From the NCBI GenBank assembly GCA_002256205.1, contig NKIW01000006.1, positions 147,015-211,014 of the forward strand: 64,000 nucleotides of DNA, read 5' to 3'. Source of the DNA: Rhizobiales bacterium PAR1. GTDB lineage: Bacteria; Pseudomonadota; Alphaproteobacteria; Rhizobiales; Beijerinckiaceae. Below, piece after piece: positions 8,707-18,279 of this stretch. The notes beneath the pieces were generated by a model, which did not search any database, had not been told where the DNA came from, and worked only from the letters and a program-made list of their open reading frames with translations. Within the stretch, counting starts at the first letter, position 1, and each line of letters starts with the position of its first letter. The translations under genes were made by a program, and so were the position numbers.

Positions 8707-9648
8707 TTAGTATCCGGTTTTTCGGTCTACTTCGTTTGGAAGCGTCTCGCCCGCCTCAAAGGCGGCGATATCCTTGAGAACGCCGGAAACCAGCCCATCT
8801 GGTGTTGAATCCGCCGAGATATGCGGCGTGATGATCACCTTGGGGTGCAGCCAGAGCGGGCTTTCGGGCCGGAGCGGTTCGGGCTCGAAGACATCCAGAC
8901 TGGCGCCGCCGAGCGTCCCATCCTCGAGCGCGGCGAGAATATCCGCCTCGCTTTGAAGTCCGCCACGACCGGCATTGATTAGGATCGGCGCCCCCATTGC
9001 GCCGTTTTGTGCGAGTTTTCCGAAGAGATCGCGGTTGAGAATGCCGCGCGTCGCCTCCGTCAACGGCAAAAGCACAACGAGAATATCGGTGCGGGCGAGA
9101 AAGGCCGGAAGTTCTTCCGTCCCGGCGAAGGCTTCCAGGCCCGGCATGCTCTGGCGCGAACGCGACCACCCCGCGACCTTGAAACCGAGACGCATCAGCA
9201 CTTCCGCTGAATCACGGCCGAGAATGCCCATGCCCATGATGCCGACGCGGAGTTCATGCGCGCCCGGCTGGTCGAGCGGCTTCCATTGCCGTGCCTTCTG
9301 GTTTGCCATGTAGGCTGGCATCTGACGCATGTGGAACAACACCTGAAGCGTCACCCATTCGGTCATCCGCTTGGTGAGATCCGGGTTGGTGATGCGGAAG
9401 ATCGGCTTGTCCGGCAGGGTTTTGTCTGCCAGCAGCGCATCGACGCCTGCGCCGAGGTTGAAAATGCCCTTGAGGTTCGGGAGGGAGGCGAGAAGGCCGG
9501 GCTTTGGCTTCCAGACCGCGGCATAGCGCACTGCAGCCGGATCGAACGGCTCGCGGGCGTCGAGCACGGTGCGGTCCACGCCAAGACGGCGGAAGCGTTC
9601 GAGCCAAGGGGCAGGATCCCACCCCTGAACGGCGATCAAGATCGTCAT
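8707..9648 (-). CDS. ghrA: Glyoxylate/hydroxypyruvate reductase A-type 2-hydroxyacid dehydrogenase
   Basis: 313 residues of the D-isomer-specific 2-hydroxyacid dehydrogenase family, closest in pattern to GhrA. The N-terminus (ILIAVQGWDPAPWLERFRR) is typical, as are the Rossmann motif GIMGMGILG, the catalytic Arg in INAGRGG, the Glu in DVFEPEPL, and the catalytic His in ITPHISADSTP. Expected reaction: NADPH-dependent reduction of glyoxylate and hydroxypyruvate to glycolate and D-glycerate. It is divergent from riboswitch-controlled gcvP, a sensible neighbour because both touch C1-C2/glycine metabolism, though co-regulation is only inferred. Confidence 0.88.
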   Translation of the reverse strand: MTILIAVQGWDPAPWLERFRRLGVDRTVLDAREPFDPAAVRYAAVWKPKPGLLASLPNLKGIFNLGAGVDALLADKTLPDKPIFRITNPDLTKRMTEWVTLQVLFHMRQMPAYMANQKARQWKPLDQPGAHELRVGIMGMGILGRDSAEVLMRLGFKVAGWSRSRQSMPGLEAFAGTEELPAFLARTDILVVLLPLTEATRGILNRDLFGKLAQNGAMGAPILINAGRGGLQSEADILAALEDGTLGGASLDVFEPEPLRPESPLWLHPKVIITPHISADSTPDGLVSGVLKDIAAFEAGETLPNEVDRKTGY

Positions 9649-9822
9649 GTGAATGTCCTTTTGGCGACGGCCTATGCCGTGCAGCGCGTTACCGTCAGGC
9701 TATGCGGGAAGGCCTGCCGCTGTGAAGAGGTTTTGACACGTCAATTGCACCGATGTCCTTTTTTACGTGAGGGGTAATGCCGCCCGCGCCTTTACAGCCC
9801 CGGCCCTGTCAGGTAGGTGAGA

Positions 9823-9977
9823 AACGTCGTCGGGAGAGACCTTTGCTTGCAAAGGCGCCGAAGGAGCAACCGCCCCGGAAACTCTCAGGCAAAAGGACCA
9901 CGACACTTCTACATCTGGAAAGAGGCGCCCAGCGGCGTCCGCCGACGGGATAACACTCTCAGGCGCAAGGACAGATG
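9823..9977 (+). promoter_or_regulatory. Tandem glycine riboswitch
   Basis: Two consecutive glycine aptamers. The first, about 9828-9903, has the conserved CGGGAGAGAC, GCGCCGAAGGAGCAA and ACTCTCAGGCAAAAGGACC blocks. The second, about 9912-9975, has GGAAAGAGGCG, CGCCGACGGG and ACACTCTCAGGCGCAAGGAC. The tandem arrangement is the classic glycine-sensing form that switches on glycine cleavage genes. It ends about 60 bases before the gcvP start. A TTGACA -35-like hexamer at 9733-9738 is a promoter candidate, with a weak -10. Confidence 0.93.
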
Positions 9978-10039
9978 GGGCGTCCAGACTGGCGAAAGCC
10001 GGTCCCTGTGGTCGTCTGCCTTCTTTCCGGGGAAATTCC

Positions 10040-12898
10040 ATGCGCGCATCGGCTCCAACCGCTTCCATTGATTTCGTCTCCCGCCACATCGGCCCGTCGC
10101 CCGCGGATATCGCCGCGATGCTCAAAGTGGTCGGGGCGGACAGCCTCGATCAGCTGATGGCCGAGACTGTTCCGGCCTCGATCCGGCAGGCGGGGCCGCT
10201 CAACACCGGCCACGGGCTCTCCGAGGTCGAAGCGCTGGCGGAACTTCGCCGCATTGCCTCGAAGAACACAGTTTTCACTTCGCTGATCGGGCAGGGCTAC
10301 TATGGCACTGTCACGCCGAACGTTATCTTGCGGAATATTCTCGAAAATCCGGCATGGTATACGGCCTATACCCCCTATCAGCCGGAAATCAGCCAGGGAC
10401 GGCTTGAGGCCATCCTCAATTTCCAGACGATGATCGCCGACCTGACTGGCCTCGACATTGCCAATGCCTCGCTTCTCGATGAGGCGACTGCTGCAGCCGA
10501 GGCGATGGCGGTGGCCGAGCGTGCCTGCAAGGCCGATCGCAAGGCTTTCTTCGTCGATGCTGAGGTGCATCCCCAGACGCTGGCGGTGCTCCAGACCCGT
10601 TCTGCCCCGCTGGGCTGGAAGCTCGTGGTTGGTGACCCCGACAAGGACCTCAAGGCTGATCAGGTTTTCGGCGCGATTTTCCAGTATCCCGGCACGCGTG
10701 GCGCCATCCGTGATCCGCGCAAGGCGATTGCAGCGGTCAAAGCGGCGGGCGGCATCGCGATTGTCGCTGCGGATCTCCTCGCGCTGACGCTTCTCGCTGC
10801 GCCGGGTGAACTCGGGGTAGATATCGCTATCGGCTCGGCGCAGCGCTTTGGTGTGCCCATGGGCTATGGCGGCCCGCATGCCGCCTATATGGCGTGCAAG
10901 GATGCGCTGAAGCGCTCGGTGCCGGGGCGTCTGGTTGGTGTTTCGATCGATTCGCGCGGCAATCGTGCCTATCGTCTCGCGCTTCAGACCCGTGAGCAGC
11001 ATATCCGCCGTGAAAAGGCGACCTCGAACATCTGCACCGCGCAGGTGCTACTCGCCGTGATGGCGTCGATGTATGCCGTCTATCACGGCCCTGAGGGCCT
11101 CGCCGCCATCGCGCGTGATGTTCACGGCAAGACGGCGGTGCTTGCGGCTGGCCTCGCGCAGCTCGGTTTTGCGCCCCAATCCGCCGCGTTCTTCGATACG
11201 ATCACCGTGGAAGCGGGCGATCAGCGTGTCACGATCGTCAAGCGCGCCAAGGCGGCGAAGATCAATCTGCGCCTTATCGGCAAGACGGGACTCGGGATTT
11301 CGCTCGATGAAACCACGACCCCGGCAACCGTCGAAGCGGTGTGGGCGGCATTTGGTGGCGCGCTTTCCTATGCCGCGATGGCCAAGAAGGCAGGCGAGGC
11401 ACTGCCAGCGGGGCTCAAGCGCCAGTCGGCGTTCCTGACGCATCCGGTCTTCCATCGCTATCGCTCGGAGACCGAAATCCTGCGCTATATGCGCAAACTC
11501 GCGGACCGTGATCTTGCGCTTGACCGCGCGATGATCCCGCTCGGTTCCTGCACGATGAAGCTCAACGCGACCACCGAGATGATCCCGGTGACCTGGCCGG
11601 AATTTGGTGCGCTTCACCCCTTCGCGCCCGCCGATCAGGCCAAGGGCTACGCGGAGCTTTTCGCGACCTTGCAAGGCTGGCTCTGCGAAATCACTGGCTA
11701 TGATGCCGTTTCGCTCCAGCCGAATTCCGGAGCGCAAGGCGAATATGCGGGGCTGCTGGCGATTCGCGGCTATCATCAGTCGCGAAAAGAGGGTCACCGT
11801 AACATCTGTCTGATCCCCTCCTCGGCACATGGCACCAACCCGGCGACCGCGAATATGGTCGGTATGGAAGTCGTGGTTGTGGCCTGTGACGCGCAGGGCA
11901 ACGTCGATATGGCGGACCTCAAGGTCAAGGCTGAGCAGTACTCGAAAAACCTCGCGGCGGTGATGGTGACCTATCCCTCGACGCACGGTGTGTTCGAGGA
12001 AGAAATCCGCGCGCTTTGTGAGATCATTCACAGCCATGGCGGGCAGGTTTATCTCGATGGCGCGAACCTCAACGCGCAGGTCGGTCTGTCGCAGCCGGGC
12101 AAGTTCGGCGCCGATGTCAGCCATCTCAACCTGCACAAGACTTTCTGCATTCCGCATGGTGGTGGCGGTCCAGGCGTTGGTCCGATTGGGGTGAAGGCGC
12201 ATCTCGCGCCGTTCCTTCCCGGCCATCCCGCGCTTGGCAAGTCAAAGTGCGGCCCGGTTTCGGCGGCGCCCTATGGTTCCGCATCGATCCTGCCGATTTC
12301 CTACGCCTATATCCTGATGATGGGCGGCGAGGGTTTGAAGCGCGCGACGGAGGTGGCGATCCTCTCGGCGAATTACATCGCCAAGCGCCTCGATCCGCAT
12401 TTCCCGGTGCTCTACAAGAACCACAACGGGCGCGTCGCACACGAGTGCATTGTCGATCCGCGTCGGTTCAAGGATGAGTTCGGGGTTACGGTCGATGATC
12501 TTGCCAAGCGGCTTGTCGATTTCGGCTTCCACGCGCCGACGATGAGCTTCCCCGTGCCGGGTACCTTGATGATCGAGCCGACCGAATCGGAATCGAAATA
12601 CGAGGTCGACCGCTTCATCGACGCGATGATCGCGATCCGACGTGAAATCGGCGACGTCGAGAAGGGACGTTTCACCGCCGAGGAAAGCCCGTTGCGACAT
12701 GCTCCGCATACTGTGCTCGATATTGCGGATGAGAGCTGGAACCGCAAATACACCCGCACCGAGGGGTGTTTCCCGGCAGGCCAGAGCGCGATGGACAAGT
12801 ACTGGAGCCCGGTTGGTCGCGTCGACAACGCTTATGGCGACCGCAACATCGTCTGCGCCTGCCCGCCCATGGAAGCCTATCAACAGGCTGCCGAATAA
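10040..12898 (+). CDS. gcvP: Glycine dehydrogenase (decarboxylating), P protein
   Basis: 952-residue single-chain P protein of the glycine cleavage system (fused form of the two subunits found separately in some bacteria). It decarboxylates glycine with PLP and passes the aminomethyl group to lipoyl-GcvH. The PLP lysine is K700 in [15 protein letters not shown]; other landmarks are [20 protein letters not shown] and [14 protein letters not shown] near the N-terminus, and [12 protein letters not shown]. It sits directly behind the tandem glycine riboswitch. gcvT and gcvH are not next to it in this window, unlike the common gcvTHP order, so they must be elsewhere. The start at ATG 10040 has GGGGA upstream. 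Confidence 0.97.
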   Translation: MRASAPTASIDFVSRHIGPSPADIAAMLKVVGADSLDQLMAETVPASIRQAGPLNTGHGLSEVEALAELRRIASKNTVFTSLIGQGYYGTVTPNVILRNILENPAWYTAYTPYQPEISQGRLEAILNFQTMIADLTGLDIANASLLDEATAAAEAMAVAERACKADRKAFFVDAEVHPQTLAVLQTRSAPLGWKLVVGDPDKDLKADQVFGAIFQYPGTRGAIRDPRKAIAAVKAAGGIAIVAADLLALTLLAAPGELGVDIAIGSAQRFGVPMGYGGPHAAYMACKDALKRSVPGRLVGVSIDSRGNRAYRLALQTREQHIRREKATSNICTAQVLLAVMASMYAVYHGPEGLAAIARDVHGKTAVLAAGLAQLGFAPQSAAFFDTITVEAGDQRVTIVKRAKAAKINLRLIGKTGLGISLDETTTPATVEAVWAAFGGALSYAAMAKKAGEALPAGLKRQSAFLTHPVFHRYRSETEILRYMRKLADRDLALDRAMIPLGSCTMKLNATTEMIPVTWPEFGALHPFAPADQAKGYAELFATLQGWLCEITGYDAVSLQPNSGAQGEYAGLLAIRGYHQSRKEGHRNICLIPSSAHGTNPATANMVGMEVVVVACDAQGNVDMADLKVKAEQYSKNLAAVMVTYPSTHGVFEEEIRALCEIIHSHGGQVYLDGANLNAQVGLSQPGKFGADVSHLNLHKTFCIPHGGGGPGVGPIGVKAHLAPFLPGHPALGKSKCGPVSAAPYGSASILPISYAYILMMGGEGLKRATEVAILSANYIAKRLDPHFPVLYKNHNGRVAHECIVDPRRFKDEFGVTVDDLAKRLVDFGFHAPTMSFPVPGTLMIEPTESESKYEVDRFIDAMIAIRREIGDVEKGRFTAEESPLRHAPHTVLDIADESWNRKYTRTEGCFPAGQSAMDKYWSPVGRVDNAYGDRNIVCACPPMEAYQQAAE

Positions 12899-12928
12899 CG
12901 CGGGTCGACTTTTTCATTGCGCAAATCG

Positions 12929-12955
12929 GATCGAGAGCCGCTGGGGCTCTCGATC
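12929..12955 (+). terminator. Hairpin after gcvP
   Basis: A perfect 11-bp stem (12929-12939 with 12945-12955) and a 5-base loop, 30 bases past the gcvP stop. Only two T follow, so it is a weak intrinsic terminator or an mRNA-stabilising structure. Confidence 0.6.
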
Positions 12956-13006
12956 TTCAAGCCCGGTTGCGTCAAGGTGTCCCAAACAATGGTTTGGAGG
13001 AATACC

Positions 13007-13792
13007 TTGGCTGATACGTCTCAAAAGGTTGCGCTGGTTACCGGCGCGGCGCGCGGCATCGGGCTTGCCACGGCAAAGCGCTTTCTGGCGGATGGCTGGC
13101 GCGTGGCGCTGCTTGATATCGACGGCGATAACCTAGCCAACACGATGAAGGTGCTGGCGCAGCCGGAGACCACACTCGCCATCGTGGCGGATGTCGCTGA
13201 TGAAAAGGCTGATTTTGCGGCGTTGGAGGCGGTCAAGCAGCGTTTTGGCCGGCTCGATGCGCTCGTCAACAACGCCGGCACCGCGACCTTCAAGACCTTG
13301 CTGGAAACCACACCGGCCGAATGGAACCGCATCATGGCGGTGAACCTCACCGGCCCGTTCCTGATGACGCTCGCCGCTGCGCCGCTGCTCCGCGAACAGG
13401 GCGGCGCCATCGTCAATATCACCTCGATTTCCGGCATTCGTGCCTCGACGCTAAGGGTCGCCTATGGCACCAGCAAGGCGGCGCTCAAGCACCTCACCAA
13501 GCAGCAGGCGGTCGAGCTTGGCGGCATGGGCATCCGCGTCAACGCTGTTGCGCCCGGCCCTGTCGATACCGCTATGGCGAAGCAGGTGCATAGCCCGGAG
13601 ATCCGCAAGGATTATCACGACGCCATTCCGCTCAACCGCTACGGCCTTGAGGAAGAACTCGCCGAGGCGATCTATTTCCTCTGTTCCGAGCGCGCGAGCT
13701 ACATCACCGGGCAGGTGCTTGCGGTCGATGGCGGCTTTGATGCGGCGGGCATTGGCCTGCCGACGCTCCGCCGTGACGGGAAAAACGGGTAA
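13007..13792 (+). CDS. Short-chain dehydrogenase/reductase
   Basis: NAD(P)-dependent oxidoreductase of the classical SDR family. Cofactor motif TGAARGIG, the NNAG motif (VNNAGTATF), catalytic serine in ITSISGI, and Y-x-x-x-K in YGTSKAA. The TTG at 13007 is the best start: a full GGAGG ribosome site lies 6 bases before it, and it gives a normal SDR N-terminus (LADTSQKVALVTGAARG, 261 residues). An in-frame ATG at 12989 would put that ribosome site inside the gene. Substrate unknown. It runs alone between gcvP and the convergent paaZ; a role in phenylacetate beta-oxidation is possible but unsupported. Confidence 0.85.
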   Translation: MADTSQKVALVTGAARGIGLATAKRFLADGWRVALLDIDGDNLANTMKVLAQPETTLAIVADVADEKADFAALEAVKQRFGRLDALVNNAGTATFKTLLETTPAEWNRIMAVNLTGPFLMTLAAAPLLREQGGAIVNITSISGIRASTLRVAYGTSKAALKHLTKQQAVELGGMGIRVNAVAPGPVDTAMAKQVHSPEIRKDYHDAIPLNRYGLEEELAEAIYFLCSERASYITGQVLAVDGGFDAAGIGLPTLRRDGKNG

Positions 13793-13809
13793 GGTCCCTG
13801 AGGCTGGTC

Positions 13810-15843
13810 TTACCGCACGTAGGCGTTCATCGTCAGAAGCTGGTAGGTGGCGCAGGTCTCGCCCGCGCCATTTGTGATCTCGACGTCCCAGCGCACCTCG
13901 CCGTAATCGGCGTTGCGGGGCGACTTTGATTTCACCGTGAGGCGCACCTTGATCGCCTCCCCCGGCTGGACCGGCTTCATGAACCGCAAATTGTCGAGCC
14001 CGTAATTCGCCAGCACAGGCCCGCGCTTAGGCTCGACAAAAAGCCCCGCCGCGAAGGCCAGCAGCAGATAGCCATGCGCGACCCGGCCGGGGAAGAAGGG
14101 GTGCCCCTTCACCGCTTCCTCGTCCATATGGGCGTAGAATGTATCGCCGGTGAAATGCGCGAAATGCTCGATATCTTCCAGCGTGACGACGCGCTCCTTC
14201 GAGTGGAAGCTCTGGCCGAGGTCAAGCTCGCCGAAGGCGTAGCGGAAGGGGTGTTCGTCCTTCTCGATTTCCGGCGCGCCCTTGGTCCAGGATTTCAGAA
14301 GTGAGGCGATCGTCGCAGGAGAGCCTTGCAGGGCGATGCGGCGCAGGTGATGCTTCACCGCGCGGATGCCTCCGAGTTCCTCGCCGCCGCCCGCACGCCC
14401 CGGTCCGCCATGGATGAGATGCGGCATGGGCGAGCCGTGACCAGTCGATTCCTTCGCGCAATCGCGGTCCAGCACCAGCATGCGCCCGTGAAAAGCGCCT
14501 GCGCCGAAAATCACTTGCCGCGCGACGTCCGGGTCGTGCGTGACAAGCGAACCCACAAGGCTGCCCTCGCCGCGATTGGCAAGCGCCACGGCCTGATCGA
14601 GATCGCGATAAGGCAGGATGGTCGCCACGGGTCCGAAGGCCTCGACCGAATGGATGCTCTCCGCGCCGCTGACGTCGCGCGCGCGCAAGAGAACCGGCGA
14701 GATGAAGGCCCCCCTCTCGGCATCCGCGCCATCCGGTGCAACCTTGGCGGGATCACCGAAAACGATGTCCGCTTCCTTCGACAGCATATTGATCCGCGCA
14801 GAAACATCCCGGCGCTGTGCAAGGCTGGCGAGCGGCCCCATGCGCGTCGTTTCCAGCCGCGGATCGCCGATCCGGATTTTGGCAAGGCGTTCGGAGAGCG
14901 CTGCAGACACAGCTTCAGCCTGTGACTCGGGCACGAGAATGCGGCGGATGGCCGTGCATTTCTGGCCCGCCTTTGCGGTCATTTCACGGAGAACCTCGCG
15001 GATGTAAATGTCGAACTCCGGTGTCTCCGGTGTCGCATCCGGCCCGAGGATCGAGCAGTTGAGCGAATCGCGCTCGGCGACGAAGGGCACCGCATTCTTC
15101 AGAATGCCGGGGTGGCTCTGGAGCCGCGCCGAAGTTTCAATCGAACCGGTGAACCCCACCATATCCTGCCCGGTGAGGTGGTCGAAAAGATCATGCACTG
15201 CGCCGCAGACGAACTGGAACACACCAGGCGGCAGGATGTTGCTTTCGACGATCATCCGCGCCGCCGCTTCGGCGAGGAAGGCGCCGGTCGTCGCGGGCTT
15301 CACAATCACCGGCATGCCAGAGAGGATTGCCGGTGCGAGCTTTTCCAGCATGCCCCAGACGGGGAAGTTGAAGGCGTTGATCTGCACCGCGACGCCTTCG
15401 CGCGAGAAATAGGCATGCTGACCGATGAAACTGCCGGTCTTCGAGAGGTTCTCGACCTCGCCATCAATCAGAAACGTCTCGTTCGGAAGTTCGCGCTTGC
15501 CCTTCGAGGCGAAGGTGAACACAGTGCCGATGCCGCCGTCGATGTCGATCCAGCTGTCGGTTTTGGTCGCGCCGGTGTCATAGGACAGGGCGTAGAGCGC
15601 GTCCTTGTTCGCAGTGAGGTGCTGGGCGATCTTCTTGAGAAGTTCGGCGCGCTGGTGGAACGTCAATTTGCGCAAGGCCGGACCGCCAACCGTGCGGGCA
15701 AAGCGCAACATCGCCGCCATGTCGAGGCCGTCGGAATTGGCATGAGCGATGATCGCGCCAGTCACCGCACTTGCGATCTCGGCAGGCGCACCCTTGCCGG
15801 CCACCCAATGCCCCTCGGCGTAGCTTTTCAGGCCTAGAATCAT
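13810..15843 (-). CDS. paaZ: PaaZ: oxepin-CoA hydrolase / 3-oxo-5,6-dehydrosuberyl-CoA semialdehyde dehydrogenase
   Basis: 677-residue bifunctional enzyme of aerobic phenylacetate degradation. Residues 1 to about 515 are an aldehyde dehydrogenase, with NAFNFPVWGMLEKLAPA, FTGSIETS, the catalytic Glu region PFVAERDSLN, and the catalytic Cys in AKAGQKCTAIRR. Residues from about 535 on are a MaoC-like (R)-specific hydratase domain, with HFTGDTFYAHMDEE and FFPGRVAHGYL. The hydratase opens the oxepin-CoA ring and the dehydrogenase oxidises the aldehyde formed. It is the last gene of a leftward operon behind livF (15-base gap), so it is probably co-transcribed with the transporter genes. Confidence 0.96.
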   Translation of the reverse strand: MILGLKSYAEGHWVAGKGAPAEIASAVTGAIIAHANSDGLDMAAMLRFARTVGGPALRKLTFHQRAELLKKIAQHLTANKDALYALSYDTGATKTDSWIDIDGGIGTVFTFASKGKRELPNETFLIDGEVENLSKTGSFIGQHAYFSREGVAVQINAFNFPVWGMLEKLAPAILSGMPVIVKPATTGAFLAEAAARMIVESNILPPGVFQFVCGAVHDLFDHLTGQDMVGFTGSIETSARLQSHPGILKNAVPFVAERDSLNCSILGPDATPETPEFDIYIREVLREMTAKAGQKCTAIRRILVPESQAEAVSAALSERLAKIRIGDPRLETTRMGPLASLAQRRDVSARINMLSKEADIVFGDPAKVAPDGADAERGAFISPVLLRARDVSGAESIHSVEAFGPVATILPYRDLDQAVALANRGEGSLVGSLVTHDPDVARQVIFGAGAFHGRMLVLDRDCAKESTGHGSPMPHLIHGGPGRAGGGEELGGIRAVKHHLRRIALQGSPATIASLLKSWTKGAPEIEKDEHPFRYAFGELDLGQSFHSKERVVTLEDIEHFAHFTGDTFYAHMDEEAVKGHPFFPGRVAHGYLLLAFAAGLFVEPKRGPVLANYGLDNLRFMKPVQPGEAIKVRLTVKSKSPRNADYGEVRWDVEITNGAGETCATYQLLTMNAYVR

Positions 15844-15858
15844 GGTGAAGGGTCCCTT

Positions 15859-16557
15859 TTAAATTCCGAGATAGGCCTTGCGGACATCCGCGTTGCCGGC
15901 GATCTCGCGGGCTGGCCCGGACAGAGCAACGCGCCCGGTTTCGAGCACATAAGCGCGATCCGAGATCGCGAGCGCCGCGCTGGCATTCTGCTCGACGAGG
16001 AAAATCGTGATTCCCATCGCTTTGAGTTGGCGGATGACGTCGAAAATCTGGGCGACGATGATCGGCGCGAGGCCCATCGAGGGTTCATCCAGCAGCAGGA
16101 GCTTCGGATTGCCCATGATCGCACGACCGATGGCGAGCATCTGCTGCTGTCCGCCGGAAAGCCCGCCCGCCGCGAGATGGCGCTTGTCTTTCAGGATCGG
16201 GAACATGGCATAGACGCGCTCAAGGTCGGCATCCGGTGTGCGCTTGCGGCGGTAAGCGCCGAGACGCAGGTTGTCCTCCACGCTCATCGGGCGAAAGACC
16301 TGCCGCCCCTCGGGAACCTGAATAATGCCTGCCGCCACGCGTTTATGCGGCGCGAGCGCCGTGAAATCCGCACCTTCAAAGGTGATCTTACCGGCAATCA
16401 GCGGCTGGACACCGGAAATGATGCGCATCAGCGTGGTCTTGCCAGCACCATTCGCGCCGATCAGCGTGACGATTTCGCCCGCTGAGATATGCGCATCGAC
16501 GCCGTGCAGCACTTCGATCCGGCCATAACCCCCGGTCAGGCCCTTGACCTCAAGCAT
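15859..16557 (-). CDS. livF: Branched-chain/aromatic acid ABC transporter ATPase, LivF type
   Basis: ATP-binding subunit of a HAAT-family (Liv) importer, 232 residues. Walker A GANGAGKTT, signature LSGGQQQML, Walker B LLLLDEPSMGL, and an EQNA switch region. Start chosen at ATG 16557 (MLEVKGLTGGYGR), which overlaps the end of livG by 8 bases; upstream in-frame codons lack family similarity. It lies between livG and paaZ in the phenylacetate island, so the cargo is probably phenylacetate or a related aromatic acid or amino acid rather than leucine. Confidence 0.92.
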   Translation of the reverse strand: MLEVKGLTGGYGRIEVLHGVDAHISAGEIVTLIGANGAGKTTLMRIISGVQPLIAGKITFEGADFTALAPHKRVAAGIIQVPEGRQVFRPMSVEDNLRLGAYRRKRTPDADLERVYAMFPILKDKRHLAAGGLSGGQQQMLAIGRAIMGNPKLLLLDEPSMGLAPIIVAQIFDVIRQLKAMGITIFLVEQNASAALAISDRAYVLETGRVALSGPAREIAGNADVRKAYLGI

Positions 16558-17335
16558 GGGTCGCCTCCAGCGAAGGAAGGCCCGTGCCGAGATAGGCCTC
16601 GATGACCGCCGGAGAATTCGCAACTTCCGCCGGCGTACCTTCGATCAGCACGCGGCCCTGCGTCAGCACCAGCACGCGGTCGGAAACACCCATCACGAGC
16701 TTCATGTCGTGCTCGACCAGGAGAATGCCGACGCCGCTCCTGGCAACCTCAACGATGATCTCGTCGATCTCGGCGGTTTCGGTCGGATTGCAGCCGGCGG
16801 CAGGCTCATCGAGCAGCAGGATTTTCGGGCGTGAGGCGAGCGCGCGGGCGATTTCGAGCCGCTTCAGCTGGCCATAGGAGAGGTTGCCCGCCGTGCGTTC
16901 CGCAACATCGGCCAGCCGCAGGCGGGTGAGCAGCGCCATGGCCTCATCACGGGTCTGGCGATTTTCACGCGCGGTCGAAGGCAATCCGAGGAGGTGCGAG
17001 AGGCCGCGCGGCGCCTCGTGCACATGCGCACCGACCATCACATTGTCGAGTGCGCTCATGCGGAAAAAGACCTGAAGGTTCTGGAAGGTGCGCGCCATGC
17101 CGCGTGCCGCGAGCGCTTCGGGTGAGAGGCGTGTAACCTCCTCGTCCAGAATCGTCACAGAGCCTGATTCGGTGCGATATACACCCGAAATCAGGTTGAA
17201 AAGTGTGGTTTTTCCAGCCCCGTTTGGCCCGATAATCGAGAAGATCTTTCCCGGCTCGGTCGAGAACGTCACGTTATCGACCGCGCGAATGCCGCCGAAT
17301 CCGATCCCCAGGCCTTTGACAGCGAGCAGGCTCAT
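16550..17335 (-). CDS. livG: Branched-chain/aromatic acid ABC transporter ATPase, LivG type
   Basis: 261-residue second ATPase of the Liv-type importer. Walker A GPNGAGKTT, signature LSYGQLKRLEIARAL, Walker B ILLLDEPAAGCNPTE, and the VEHDMKLVM switch histidine. The C-terminal extension (VIEAYLGTG) is typical of LivG. Overlaps livM by 4 bases and livF by 8 bases, indicating translational coupling. Confidence 0.93.
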   Translation of the reverse strand: MSLLAVKGLGIGFGGIRAVDNVTFSTEPGKIFSIIGPNGAGKTTLFNLISGVYRTESGSVTILDEEVTRLSPEALAARGMARTFQNLQVFFRMSALDNVMVGAHVHEAPRGLSHLLGLPSTARENRQTRDEAMALLTRLRLADVAERTAGNLSYGQLKRLEIARALASRPKILLLDEPAAGCNPTETAEIDEIIVEVARSGVGILLVEHDMKLVMGVSDRVLVLTQGRVLIEGTPAEVANSPAVIEAYLGTGLPSLEATHA

Positions 17336-18279
17336 GATCCGCGCTCCGTGAAGCGCTTGCGCAACGTCGGCACGATGCCATCGCGCAGGAAAATCATGAT
17401 CAGGATGATGAAACTGCCGAGCAGGAGATGCTCGTACTCGTGGAAGATCGTCAGCGCCTGCGGCAGGATCACCAGCACCGCCGCGCCGATGAGGCTGCCG
17501 AGAAGCGAGCCCATGCCGCCGAGCACGACCATGGTGACAAGCTCGATCGAGTTGAGGAAACTCGCGACATCCGGCGTGATATGGCCGTTAAGCAGCGCCA
17601 GCAGTGAACCCGAGACCGAGGCGTAAATCGCGGAAACCGCGAAAACGATGCCCTTGATCCGCGCGACGTCGATCCCGGCAGCGCGCGCCGCGACTTCGCT
17701 GTCATGCAGCGCACGCAGGGCACGTCCGGTCGAGGAATTGAGCAGGTTCTGCGCGAAAAACGTCGCGACCAGCAGAACGCCACCGGTGATCCAGTACCAG
17801 GTCTCCGGTGCACGGATGCGGGTGCCGAAGAGTTCAAGCCGCGGCACCGGCATGCCATCGGGTCCGCCGGTGATGCGCGCCTCGTTGGTCAGAACCATCG
17901 CGACGAGAATGCCAAGGCCAAGTGTTGCCACCGCGAGAAAATGCCCCTTGAGCCGCAGGATGGGCCGCCCGAGCGCCAGCGCCAGCAGGCCGGAAAAGAC
18001 AGCACCGCCGGCGAGGGCGAGAAGCGTCGGGACGCCCCAATAGGTTGGTAAAAGGGCGACCGCATAGGCCCCGATGCCGACAAAACCGGCGTGACCGAGG
18101 CTGACCTGACCGGCGTAGCCAAGCAGCAGGTTGAGCCCAAGCGCGGCAATGGCCGAGACCAGCACCAGCGCGCCAACGCGGAAATAATAGCCGGAGGGCA
18201 GGATGAGCCCGACAAGACCAATCAGCAGCGCCATCGCGCCGAGTTCCGCCCAGCGGTTGCCGATAAGGCCGCGCATCAC
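17332..18279 (-). CDS. livM: ABC transporter permease, LivM type
   Basis: 315-residue inner-membrane permease with about eight to nine hydrophobic helices. Family motif GYAGQVSLGHAGFVGIGAYA near residues 52-72 and the cytoplasmic coupling region (TGRALRALHDSEVAARAAGID). Pairs with LivH to form the translocation pore. Overlaps livH and livG by 4 bases on each side. Confidence 0.93.
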   Translation of the reverse strand: MMRGLIGNRWAELGAMALLIGLVGLILPSGYYFRVGALVLVSAIAALGLNLLLGYAGQVSLGHAGFVGIGAYAVALLPTYWGVPTLLALAGGAVFSGLLALALGRPILRLKGHFLAVATLGLGILVAMVLTNEARITGGPDGMPVPRLELFGTRIRAPETWYWITGGVLLVATFFAQNLLNSSTGRALRALHDSEVAARAAGIDVARIKGIVFAVSAIYASVSGSLLALLNGHITPDVASFLNSIELVTMVVLGGMGSLLGSLIGAAVLVILPQALTIFHEYEHLLLGSFIILIMIFLRDGIVPTLRKRFTERGS

